Positions 32,250 through 43,561 of a DNA stretch of 64,000 nt are shown here, piece after piece. Origin of the DNA: Bryopsis sp. KO-2023 (Eukaryota; Chlorophyta; Ulvophyceae; Bryopsidales; Bryopsidaceae). A program made the position numbers and the translations under genes. How positions within the stretch are numbered: the stretch's first letter is position 1; each line of letters begins with the position of its first letter. Where the stretch lies: the NCBI GenBank assembly GCA_030272585.1, contig BSYQ01000001.1, positions 6,262,001 to 6,326,000 of the forward strand, given 5' to 3'. Below the pieces are notes generated by a model. The model saw nothing but the letters and a program-made list of their open reading frames with translations. It made no database searches and was not told where the DNA came from.

Positions 32250-35200
32250 TCATACAGTTCTCGATGTGTTGATATCGATCGGTCCAGACCGTACCGAGCT
32301 ACCCTTGCCTTCAGATGCTCTGTCCACTTCACGGGCCGAATTAGTCATCGCACATAGTAGTTCTGCGACATCGCTCGACCCTCCAAGAGAATATCTGAAA
32401 CCGCACAATCAAACACACACACACAAAAATCCAGGAGTGTTCAAAGGATGCACAATGTTTTAGGGGAAAAAGAATTTCTCTGATTTTCCATCGAACTCTC
32501 CAGTGTGCAGGACTCATTCTATCCACTTTAATCATCAGCAATGAGAAAACCATTCACACTATCTGTTTCAGAAAAGCAACACATGTGAAAAAAAAAAAAA
32601 AAAAATTGAAATTTGATTTCTACAAATTTCCTCCCACCTGGCTTTGGACCCAGCCCTGCCAACGGAACACGTGAACAGATATTTTGGAGTCAGCACCGGC
32701 GCGTTCTCGTGGCCGCCATAATGGTAAGTGGTGTCGTGGCCAGGCGACACACTCCCTCTGAATCCGTTTGAGCCCAGCGAACCGTACGGCACTTTCGAGT
32801 CGGGTTCCACGGCGACCGTGTTGGGGGTGAAAGGTCCCCTTTCGAGCCTCGTCTCCGTGTTGATGCTCTCTCCCTCGAAGTATGAGAATATGTTCTCATC
32901 CTTGCTCAAGAAGTGACCTGAAACGAAACACCGACACAACCGTTGCATTTCCCTTCTGCCAGTTATTCGTTTTGCAAAAATCGTCAGCGGCAATACGTCG
33001 TTTTCACATTTTTCTCGAGTTCTCGACAGAAAAAGGAGATGCATCCAAATTGTGTGCAACCATGAATTGAATTAATGACCCCCATCTCCAATAAAACATC
33101 ATGGCATGTCATCGCATGAAAGAAAAAAAAAACAAAAAAAAACAAAAGCAAAGGAATCAGATTGGAAATGCTTCGTTTTCATTTCGGAACACTCACCAAT
33201 GCACATCACGAAATCGAAGCAAATGGCATCCAGCCCCAAAATCCTCTCCATCTCGCCGATGATGTGTTGCATGGTGAGGCCTTTGGTTATCCCAACTGGC
33301 CTCACCTCAACCGATCGAGCACCCGGGATGATATCGACGGGGGCACTGGAAATCGGGCCCGTCCTCAAATGCTGCAACAGGTCCATTGCTTGCATTCGGC
33401 CGAACTCGACATCGGCATACTTGAAATTCCACACCAAGGAGGTGTCCCTGGTTTCCACGAACGACCTCGGCGTTCTCTCGCAGAAATAGTCGAACACCAT
33501 TTGCACAGAATCCATCCAGTCCTTGGGGAGCCTGTCGAAGATTGGTATCCACTCCTGAAAATTTGTGGCAGGAAGCGTTCAGACGGCTGGCATTTTTTCT
33601 TCTTTTTTTTAACTTTTTTCCGAGCATGCATCCACACAATGATACAAAATAACTGAACCATAAGCGACTTTGGGTTACTAGTTTTCAAGACGATTTATTG
33701 TTTTTTCAGTAAATAATTATATTTTTTATAATACTAATGAAAAGACTCGAGATTGAATTGTTCACTCAAGGTGACCAGCAAATCCAACATTCAAACCAGG
33801 GGAAAGTGAAGAGTGTGTTTCTGCTGGTTAAACCCACCGGCTCTGCAACAGGTGCGGGTGGTCGCATGTACACCCCATTCTCGGCCACCAACCAAACGGG
33901 CAGATTGCCAAACGTATCCTCCAGCTTGCTGCATTCGCTTCCGCTGAAAATCATGACGGTGTTCTCTGGATGCTGGCACATTTCCTTGATGCACCGGATG
34001 GTGTTAGGATTGACTCTGGCCAACGCTTTCATTTGGTCATAGTGTCGGCGAGGTTGACGGGGGGCTTCGACCGCAGTGGTCAGAGTTGCGTTGTAACCCA
34101 AAACGACGAGCCTCCTCTGACCGTTATTATACCCAGCGATCACTTCCTCCGTATCCAGCTGCATAACAAACACCATCCATCATTTTTCAAACTCTCAAGA
34201 TTTTATTTAGAAACCACCCACAGGCATAAAAAAGGAAAAAGACGACGATCGCCGCATGCACCTCACATGAAAAAACACAAGTACCAAAAAGGAAAGACAA
34301 AAGCGATGCAAAATTATGTGTTAATAGAGTTTGTTTCACGTCGCTATGACAGTCTCGCATGACTCACAATTTCTTGAGGGGGCTGCTGTCGGTGGCGAAG
34401 ATCGGCCTCGATGTGAGTGTCGTTGAGCTCCGTGATGAAGTTGTCCGCCCAACTCTGGGCGGTGTGTTTGGTGATGTGTAGATAGTTCTGTTGATGCCTT
34501 TCTCGCCGCTCCTCGTCGCTCATACTCAACGCATCTGAAATAGCCTTCACACAAAATCAACCCCATCAAAAATCCTCAAGTTTCACAAAAAACAACAGAG
34601 GCACCAGTTACATGGCACGGCACACCTCATTTCCTCCAAAATTTTTACCCTGTACAAAGCTATTGCCATCTTACATGGAGGCACACACATAACAGAATTT
34701 ATCGCAGTTGTATCCTCTCCTAATGGACTTTATTTTTATTGGAATTCTTACCTGTGCCATGTCCGTGGTGTTCCAGGGATTGACCAGAATTGAACCGGCA
34801 CCCAAGGATTGCGCCGCCCCAGCGAATTCGCTCAACACGAGCACTCCAGGGGGACTGGCATCTCTCCTCTTTTGACACACGACGTACTCGTAGCTCACCA
34901 AATTCATGCCATCCCTCAACGATGTCACCAGAGCGACATCGGTCACCGCATACAATGCCACCAGCTCCACGAAATTCAGAGATCGGTCCAGGTGGTGGAT
35001 CGGCATGTACGTGAGCGTTCCGTACTTTCCGTTTATCCTGCCCACCATCTCGTGAACCATGGAGCGCAGCTTGACGTATTCCGGGACGTCGGTCCGTGAG
35101 GGCACGGCGATCTGAACCAGCACAACTTGCTCCCTCCACTCCTCGTGCTCCTCCAGAAACTTCTCGAACGCCAACAGTTTCTGTGGGATTCCCTTGATCA

Positions 35201-38200
35201 TGTCCAGCCGATCCACCCCCAGCATCACCTACAGGAAGCATCAAAATCCATGCGTTCAACGCTCGATGTCCCACACACATCAGCACACAAACACATATAA
35301 AACATGACTAGTCAAAAGGTGGATTGTTTTGATGATGACCCCTCCCCCCCCCCCCCCGACTCTGGATCCTGCAACAATCCTGTGCCTGTTTCATCAGTAC
35401 AGAAACATTCCCCAGCGCCCCCCCCCCCCTCTTTTCTGCTTTTGCCTACCTTTCTCCCTGCACATGGAACTCTCAACTTTTCTATTTGCTCCTGGACATC
35501 TTTATTTTTCAGAGCGACCCGGAACCTTTCAACATTAATCCCTATGGGACAAGCAACCACTCGGCTCAAATGTCCGTGATCCTCCACACCCTCGGCTTTT
35601 CCCTCCAGACCCAGGATCCTCGAGCACGAAGATATGAAGTGCCGGGAATAATCATACGTATGAAATCCAATTAAATCCGCCCTCAAAACTGCTTTCAAGA
35701 CCTCCTCCCTAACCGGAAGCGTCCTGTATATCTCTGGAGAAAAAGAAAAAAAAGACACCCCGAAATTAGAAGAGTGAGCTGCTGACAACAGGATCCAAGT
35801 AATAAGAGAAAACGGCAAAAAAAAAAGAAGTATAGGTGCAACTGCAGATGCCATCTGGAAAGAATGGACCATGGAAAAAGAAATTCCTACGTTTCAAAAA
35901 AGTAAAACCAGAACTGATAGAACAAAAGGCAAAAGACTTTGGTGTGGGGTTCTACACAGTTTCAGAATTTGAATACAAACCCTTTATTTCATCATAGCAC
36001 AGAATTAAACAGAAAACCAAAAAAAAAGAAAAACTCAAGCAACACTAAAAAAACAAACAAACCCATAAAACGAAGCACACTGGAAAAAAACAAAAAACAA
36101 AACAAATAAATGCTGAACTACCTGATGATGGAAAAGGTGTGTGGAGAAACCACCCGACCTTCATTTTGGGAACGCTGTCCTTCAACATCGCAGGGCACAG
36201 CATGAGATGGTAATCGTGCAGCCAAACGATATCCCTCGCCCCGTAAACCCCCAAAATCGTGTCTGCAAAAGACCTGTTCGCTCGCTGATAAGCGGCCCAC
36301 TGGTTTTGCATCGACTGCGTTCCCGCCAGGGTGTGCCAAGAATCCAGACTCAGAGGAACGTAATGGAACAGAGTCCACAACACGGTGTTGCAAAATCCGT
36401 TGTAGTACTCATCACACTGATCCACGAAACACACACATCGACACGAAAAGTGTGAGAGAAAAGGTTGACAGCAATCCTCTAATTTAGCAATCCTCTAATT
36501 TTTCCGGAAACTGATTTTCCCATTATTGATTATATGCATATTTCCGTGTCGGTCGTATTCAAGTTTGAAATTGCTTTGATCAAAGCCCATACGCTCAACA
36601 AAGAATAAAGGGCGAGTTGCACTGCACATAAAAATTCACGATGAAACACCAGCAAAAAAAACAAAAAACAGGCCAAGGTTTGGTGACTCTGTTTTCAACA
36701 TGCCATCATGCAATCCCATTCCTGTTTGCAAAAATGAGTTCGTGTGGTGCAGGGCTGCTACGGTCAATATTTCTGATCGGGTCAGCTCGTCTACATGCAA
36801 CATATGCAACCAAAAAAATCCTTGCAAGAATGAAAATCATGTGTTGCTCATTCGTTCGCATTTGCTCACCGTTTTCTGGTCCAACCAAACAGGAATAAAA
36901 TTCTTGTCTTTCAATGCAGCATCGAGTTTGTCTCGATCCGGCCCAGGATCCACACACACCCCTGATCCAATCAACCCAACAAAAAAATTTAAAAACCGCA
37001 ATGATATATGAAATCAGTTCAGTACACTGGGTGAAACGAAGGATGAAACGAAAATTGGGCAACATATATACATGAGACACAGTTTTTCATACATGTGCAA
37101 AAGTGATCAAGCAACCCCACCTGGCCAACCAATCCACTTGATCTGAAAATTTTGTAAACCCATCAACGCACTGACCAGTCCTCCGATGCTAACCTAGTCG
37201 ACACACCACACCGACAGTTCTGTTCAGTTCTGTTCGATGAAATGCTCATTGTTTTGTCTCCTGGAAAATCAATTTCAGAGTTTGCTTCCCTCAAAAGCTC
37301 ACATAGAGGGAAGAAAACTCCTGGAAGGCAGTGAAGCGACACGTCCCAACCCACAGGTTATGTGTCGCCTTGAACCACCAGAATTTCACTCAAACAGTTT
37401 GATATTGATAATACCATTTAAAAGAGGTTCCTGGATTTCTGGAATATCGCCCAATACCTTTAGAGCCCAGCTTCCGTCTGGCTCTTTCCAGGCCGAAACT
37501 GGTAGTCTGTTCGCCACGATGATGACACTGTCAGCTGGATGCTCTGATAACAGAGGCAGCTGATCCGCGCTGTCATTGTGAGGAAAACAAGTTCCACTCT
37601 GGCTTCGCCTGATGCGCTCTTTTAAGAGTCGATCTAAAGAAATGTGCAAGAACAATGAACGTAATTAGAATAGCAATTTGATGGATCCTGAGAGTGGCAA
37701 TTTTGGGACATGAACCTTTGAATGGTTTTTTGCATTGAAGGCTGTAGTGAGGATTTTTAGAAGCAGCTGTGGCTAGTATTTGCTTTCTCCAGTTTCTGGT
37801 TGAGGTGCAACCACTTTTGTCCTCTATGATTGACCCCAACTCAACAAAAGGAAAACCTTTTTTCTTGTTGTTCCTATTTGCTCTGAGCTTTTTTTTTCCC
37901 ACAGTTATCAAGGAGTCACTAATGACTGCGCGCGCGTGGGGGTGAAAGTTTTGTTCTCAACACAACGAGTTTAAGGAGGAAAAAAGGAGTGCTCGCTGCA
38001 CTCATATCAATATTTTTTTCCTTCACGTCAACTCTCAAAAAGGGGTTTCAAAAGGTTCTTTCCTTTCCTTTTCTTTCCTCCTCCACGGAAATCGGACAGA
38101 ATTCCCTCGGACTTTTTCGCGCTCGTTTTTCAATAGCTCTTTTTCCGTTCCTATCGTGAGTTCAACGGAGCAGGCCAATCACAACCCACCGACTCTCGAG

Positions 38201-38551
38201 CTTGAGACTCCCGAAACGGTTGACAAAAGCGGATAAGAGTCCGACCTGCTCAGGTCGCTTTCCGAAGGGTCGCTCTCCTCACACGCCCGCATGTCAGCCC
38301 AACTGGAGCATCGACTTGAGAGACTTTGCTGGGAGCGGGCGGATGAAGGACCCTCCGAAGCTCCACCTCTCGTCAAACCCGCCAACGGACGAAACTCTTG
38401 GCCTCTAGATTTCGACTGTTCGGACGTCGCCAGGGGGGTTTGAGCCTCCAGCTTTCTTCGTTCTCTCCTCCTATCTTTCGCGCTGCGAACCCCTCGCCGT
38501 CGCGAAGAGCCCCCCACCAAGTCGTCAACGTACGACACCTTGGGTGGTTTT
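32250..38551 (-). CDS. TPS1: Trehalose-6-phosphate synthase, TPS1 type, with degenerate phosphatase domain
   Basis: Twelve exons: about 38551-38190, 37633-37458, 37193-37121, 36961-36870, 36416-36122, 35733-35450, 35228-34752, 34534-34368, 34158-33838, 33554-33197, 32917-32638 and 32394-32250. The GT20 domain is complete: VIIVANRLPV, GGLVSALMG, IKWIGWPG, WLHDYHLMLCPAML, GWFLHTPFPSS, LGVDRLDMIKGIPQKLLAF and TSLRDGMNLVSYEYV. UDP-glucose and glucose-6-phosphate binding residues appear intact, so synthase activity is expected. The C-terminal HAD domain is present but its nucleophile motif reads VVLGYNATLT, where phosphatases have DxDxT, and the later acidic motif is also lost (GHFLSKDENIF). This matches plant class I TPS (active synthase, dead phosphatase). 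The N-terminal exon is Ser/Arg-rich. It joins in phase, but its only in-frame ATG is at 38292, so the start is unsettled. Confidence 0.9.
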
Positions 38552-39567
38552 CAGTCGAGTCGAGCACCCGACAACCTCCGCTCAACCGCACGCCCAGCAC
38601 GTCTCCTCAGCCGACTGAGAAAACCTTTCTCCAGGATCAAAAAAACAGCCAAGCAACAAAACGAACTCTTCCGCAGTCCTTTTCGAGAAGATGGTGTTTT
38701 CGTCGCGACGGTCCCCGTCCGCCAACCACGAGTGGGTGCGCTTTTTCTTGCGGCGGTTTCGACAGCTTTCTGATTATCGAAGAGATATCGAGGAAGCGTG
38801 GCAAGATTTTTAACCGAAGTTAGGCCTTTGAACGCGAGACCTCCCGTCGCAAGCCTTCGCCATCGTATTTGACAACCATCATGCTCTGCTGGACGCCACC
38901 GATGTCCACATGTCGTCGAACGAAGAGAGAGAGGGGGGCGAAATGAACAGAAAATCTATCAATCTGCGCAATTTCCCGTCCACTCAAAACACCCAGTACT
39001 TTGGTGATTTCAGAAAGAAAGAGCACCCGTGGCGAACGAAGGGGTTCAAACCAAACGGTGAAGTCGACATCGGTTTCGTGCGTGGACTGCCTGCGGCGGC
39101 GTTTCGTTTTGGAGCAATCGCGAAAGAAAAACGCAAGAAACGCGCGCGCAAGAGAAGCTGCGATGGATGGATGTCTGCGACCTGATGTGCATCAGGATCT
39201 TAGTAAGCAGTGGCGTTTTGCACCTAAAAATAGAGAAGTACGGTACGTCCACAATGGAAAGAGTGATTGTGCAACAGAGTCCAAGGAGCAGTCCTGTTGC
39301 GTCGCGAAAATATCATTGGCCGATGGCTGGAGACGCGAAAAGTTCTTTCCTGAGTGCATAGCCCAGATACTTTCGCGCGGTGGATACGAAAAGAGGAGAT
39401 AAACAACGTAAAGGCACCTGACACCAAACAGAGTCAGTCGAGCTCGAAACCTGTGTGTGAGAAAGGAGGGGAGCCAGGCCTTCCACCCGAGCAGCTTCCA
39501 GTTTATTTTCGAATTCTAGCGACGACAAGCAGGGGCATTTCGGGTCGTGTGCTCTAGTCGGTGATTG
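38552..39567. other. Divergent intergenic region, TPS / PLAT-phosphatase
   Basis: About 1 kb between the 5' ends of two divergent genes. It is more GC-rich than other spacers. A short - strand frame ending at 38820 has a segment (GEGLRREVSRSK) that resembles one in the SWIM/RING/ZZ protein (GDGLQREVARSE), but the surrounding residues do not match a zinc finger, and I leave it uncalled. Open frames on the + strand at 38910-39402 are basic and lack a recognisable domain; they may belong to 5' UTRs. Confidence 0.35.
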
Positions 39568-42160
39568 ATGGCGTTGCGTCGACTGGCTGGCCATGTATCG
39601 ATGGCCAGACAGTTATACGCGTTGAGGGAAGCCTGCGCTGGGCTCGGCGCTTGGTCAGCGTCCACGCAACTTGAGGAGCCGGAAACCGCGACCAACTCTC
39701 ACGACGCCCGACCGCAAATCCGCGCGGCAATGGAGCCGTTCCCGGATCCGTCCACCCCACTGTACGATCGGTCGCTGCGCGCGGATGGTCGGTTTCTGTA
39801 CCGAGTCCACGTGGCCACCGGAAACGTGCGTGGGGCTGGGACAGGATGTTCCGTGATGGTGAAGCTGATCGGAACTCGCGGAGAAAGCGAGGAATTTCAT
39901 ATCGGCGTGAAACGGGGTTTCGACCGGGATTCGCTGGAAACGGTGGTCTTGTCAGTGAGCAAAGACCTTGGTCAGTTGAAGATGGTGTTGGTGAAAAGGG
40001 ACGAGGGAGGCGTGTCGGACACGGGGGCCGGGTGGTTTCTGGAAAAGATGCTGGTTTACGGGCCCAAAGGAGAGAACTGGTCTTTCCCGTGCATGCAATG
40101 GTTTGGCGATAGCGATGACGGCGACGTTTCAGGTAGGGTGATTTTTCAAGAACAATTGCCACAGAAAATGAGGGGAGTTCCTTACAGATCAATTTGACAT
40201 TGTCCTGAAGCAACCAGACCAAATTTTTTAGATAATGGGTGGGCGGAGGGGAAATCATGTGGGATCCACCCATGAATTCTTATCATTCCCTCTTGTTTTT
40301 TGTTCAAGAAGAAACGCAAAGTCGTTTTTTTGGTCCTGATCCATGACATTGTTTTTTCCCTTGTGTTTTGAGCAGGACCACTGGAGCGGCATTTGGTGCC
40401 TTCGACTTTCGCAGACCATGAGGATAAGATAATGGAGCCCCAGCCTGTGCGGATCACGGCTTCAGGGATGGCGATCCCTCACCCAGACAAAGTCGTCAAT
40501 GGAATCAAGGGGATCAACAGAAATCAGAGGGGGCGTGGTGGGGAGGATTCATACTTTTACACATTTGGGCAGTAAGTTGCGCACATCATGTTCTTGATCT
40601 CTTTTCAGTGGGGTTCCACCTGTCAAATCGCTGGGTAGCTAGCGGATAAGGGGAAATGCGGGCAGTCTTTGACATTCTTTTTTTGTCTTTTGTGTGGAAA
40701 TGCAGGAATGGAATTTTTGGCATGGGGGTAGCTGACGGGGTGTTCGGAATGCGGGCGTTCGGGATTGATTCAGGGGTGTTTTCCAGTACTTTAATGGATA
40801 GGGCTTTCCACATGGTGAAGCGAGGGTATGATGATGTTGTGGCAGGTGACATGCAAGTCGATCGATTCACCAGTTGCAACAAAATTCTTGTGGCATTTTT
40901 TTTTGTTTTTTATTTCGGAATAAATGGGGGACAGTCATTGTACGAAAATCGCCCAATGGAAGTTTCTAGTTGTGTTTATTCGTAATGATGTTGTGACGTC
41001 CCTAAAGAATTTGACAGAGACAGTGAAAACAGGGTTTGAATTTTTGATGAGGTTGGCTGTCCATAATAACCAGAAATCTGGCGTGGGAATTCACCCCCGT
41101 TTTTCTGCTTGTGTGTGTTTTCAAACAAAATTTTCAAATTTTAAACCCATGGGAAAAATAGAGAAAAAAAAGGTGCAGAAGCTCCTTTTTCATTCTGTGG
41201 CCGGAGAGTCTAATCATCTTTTTTTGTTGTTTTTGGTGGTGGTGCTTTGTGGTTTGATGCAGTCCCTGCTATGAGATGTGTGACTGACGTCCATCATTGT
41301 TGGGTTTTTATTCAGTACTGAAAACCGTTTCTAGGTACGTTGAGACGGAAGGCGTGTATGGGAGCAGCACCTGCTGTCTCCTGACGGTCAATATGAACCA
41401 GGGCAGACTGAACAGCGCTAATTTGGGCGATTCTGGATTCATGGTCATCGGCAGCCGTGTATACAGACCAGAGGTGCGTAATTTTGAAACCAAGGAGTCA
41501 TTCCTTTTTTTTTTCATAGGGACAAAAAACAAGTCCAATCCACTCCACATTCGTTTCCATTTAAAGGTTCTAGTACAAAATCTCCCAAAATAGAAGTCTT
41601 GATGTCTGGTTGACACACACACACACACACACACTGAGCCCACTCTGGCTGATATCTCCTAAAAATGCGAGGATATATATTTTTCAAGAAGAAGGGGGGG
41701 GTGATTGGGTGAAAAATTGCACTTCTTGATTGAAGGGATGCAAAAGGGATGAATTTGAATCCATTTGATGCGACAGGTGCATGTGACATTCCGAACGCCC
41801 CAGCAAGAGCACGAATTCGGATGTCCCTATGCACTCGGTCACCACAAGCATGCAGCCTCTCCGAACGACGCCATGCTGGAGTCTCTCCAGCTGTACCCGG
41901 GGGACACCATCGTCATGGGCTCCGACGGCCTCTTCGACAACGTCTTTGTTTCTGAGGTCGTGAAGCAAGTCAAAACGTTTCGAGAAGAAGGGAAAGGGCC
42001 CCAGGCGCTGGTGCACAAACTGACGGAAATTGCCCACGTATCGTCGACGGATAATGCAATAGATACACCTTATTCCAGGGGCTACACGGATTTCTTTGAT
42101 TTGGCGATGAGTGGAGGAAAACCGGATGATATCACCATTCTTGTCGCTTACCTGTCGTGA
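39568..42160 (+). CDS. PLAT domain fused to PTC7-like PPM/PP2C phosphatase (480 aa)
   Basis: Five exons join in frame: 39568-40132, 40376-40571, 40706-40845, 41316-41473 and 41777-42160. After a basic N-terminus with a possible organelle signal (MALRRLAGHVSMARQLYALR), residues of about 75-190 form a PLAT/LH2 beta-sandwich: FLYRVHVATGNVRGAGTG, ESEEFHIGVKRGFDRDSLET, DLGQLKMVLVKRD, GWFLEKMLVYGPKGENWSFP. The rest is a PPM-type Ser/Thr phosphatase of the PTC7/SpoIIE-like subgroup. Metal-binding motifs are in order: FGMGVADGVFGMRAFGID, YGSSTCCLLTV, SANLGDSGFMVI, GDTIVMGSDGLFDNVF and GKPDDITILVAYL. PTC7 enzymes act on mitochondrial or plastid proteins, and PLAT domains bind lipid or partner proteins, so membrane-directed dephosphorylation is a reasonable inference. 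The fusion is supported by phase continuity through one gene. Confidence 0.9.
41613..41634. repeat. AC dinucleotide microsatellite
   Basis: About 11 AC units in the last intron of the PLAT-phosphatase gene. Confidence 0.9.
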
Positions 42161-43561
42161 CATTCATGCATAGTTATATCTACAAGTAAATATAGATTTT
42201 ACGCATTTCTTTTTTTTTTTTTTTTGTTCCTTTGAAGCTGTCATGGTCATGGCATTTTTTTTATTTCCTCCCGATATATTTTTTTTTCCTGCGATGGGGT
42301 TTGGGTTGCATTTTTAGGTATTGCGAAAGAAAGAAGAAAACATTTCATTTGGTTTTTCTCTACAAAAAAAAGAAAAAAGTAAAAAATGCATTTTTTTTTC
42401 CTTTTATTGTGGTTGGTTTGTTCCCTCTCTCTCACATGCATGTCGCATAGAAAAAAAAAGTAAAAAAAAAGACAATAGCATTCGATGAATTGTTTCTTTG
42501 CTTTCGGGGGCCGAATTCTTGATTGCATCTTAAAAAAAAAAAGGGGGGTGGTTTGTTCTGGGGTGGGTGGGTGGGTGAGAAAGGGGAGAGGGTCTAATGG
42601 AAAACCAAAAAAAAAATGGATTAGGGGAAAAAACAGGATAAGGAAAGAGGAATAATACATTTGCCGGAAGTAGGGCTGCGGTTTTTAAGGAACACCAAAG
42701 GAGACGACATCGCATCAATTGACCGATTTTTTGTTGGAGGGGGCTTTTAATGTTGCGGAATATTTCTACCAAAAAAGAAAAATCTCGGATCTCAAATATG
42801 GTAGGATGTTTGATTTTTATTTTTTACTGCCTTTGGTGTGTTCTGTAAAAATCAATATCGTCTCACTCGAGCAGAGCCCTTCGTTTCTGCTGAATTCGAT
42901 AGAAATTGTGTAACCTCAAAAATGGATAATGAAAAAGAAAGGGTTTGGGGGTGGGGAGGGATGGGGGGGTTAATTTGTGCGAAGGGATTGCCGTACATTG
43001 GAGAGGTATATTTGATAAAGAGGTGCCGTTATAGGGGGCGGGGGGGGGGGAAGGTAGTTTGCAGTGTTTGCAAGCGATAAAAGAAAAGGTTTGGGGTTCT
43101 TGACGAGAATCTCAGTGTTGCAGGTGGATATGTTGTGATGGCGGTGGAACATTTGACATAAAAAAAACAGAAGAAGAAAAAGCACTTGCTTGATTTAATG
43201 GAAGAGGATGTTGAGGAGCAACAATAGTGATTCTCGAAACGATATCTATCCAAAAGCTGATGCTTGAGGACAGGGGGGTTCTGCACATAGAGGGGTTCTT
43301 TTCATATTTAAATCTCATTCCTGCCGGTTCTGTGTATGTTGTTCTGTATGTTTTCCCAGTGGAAAATCAGGCCATTGACATTTGTCCGTTTTCTCTGTTT
43401 TGGCTGCTCTTTACGGAATACTCCCAAACCACGTTGATTGATTAGTTTTAAGGAGAAAAACGTCTAAAATATGTCAGTCAGTCAAGGATTTCACAGTGAG
43501 GACATGGCATTTGATGTTCTGAAAAAGTTTGCAGATTGGGGGATGCATACAGAGGTGTTCT
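42161..43561. other. Spacer with G-quadruplex-like runs between convergent genes
   Basis: 3' flank of the PLAT-phosphatase gene (+) meeting the 3' flank of the SWIM/RING/ZZ gene (-). It is rich in T and A homopolymers and in G runs on the + strand: at 42560-42575 four G blocks separated by single T residues, and at about 42941-42969 several blocks of three to seven G. Another run is at about 43036-43052. I see no gene. Confidence 0.6.

Noticed and set aside
38820-38880. Second copy of the ZZ-protein segment (GEGLRREVSRSK)
   Set aside because: Only about 12 residues resemble GDGLQREVARSE. Upstream residues lack the Cys/His pattern of a ZZ finger.
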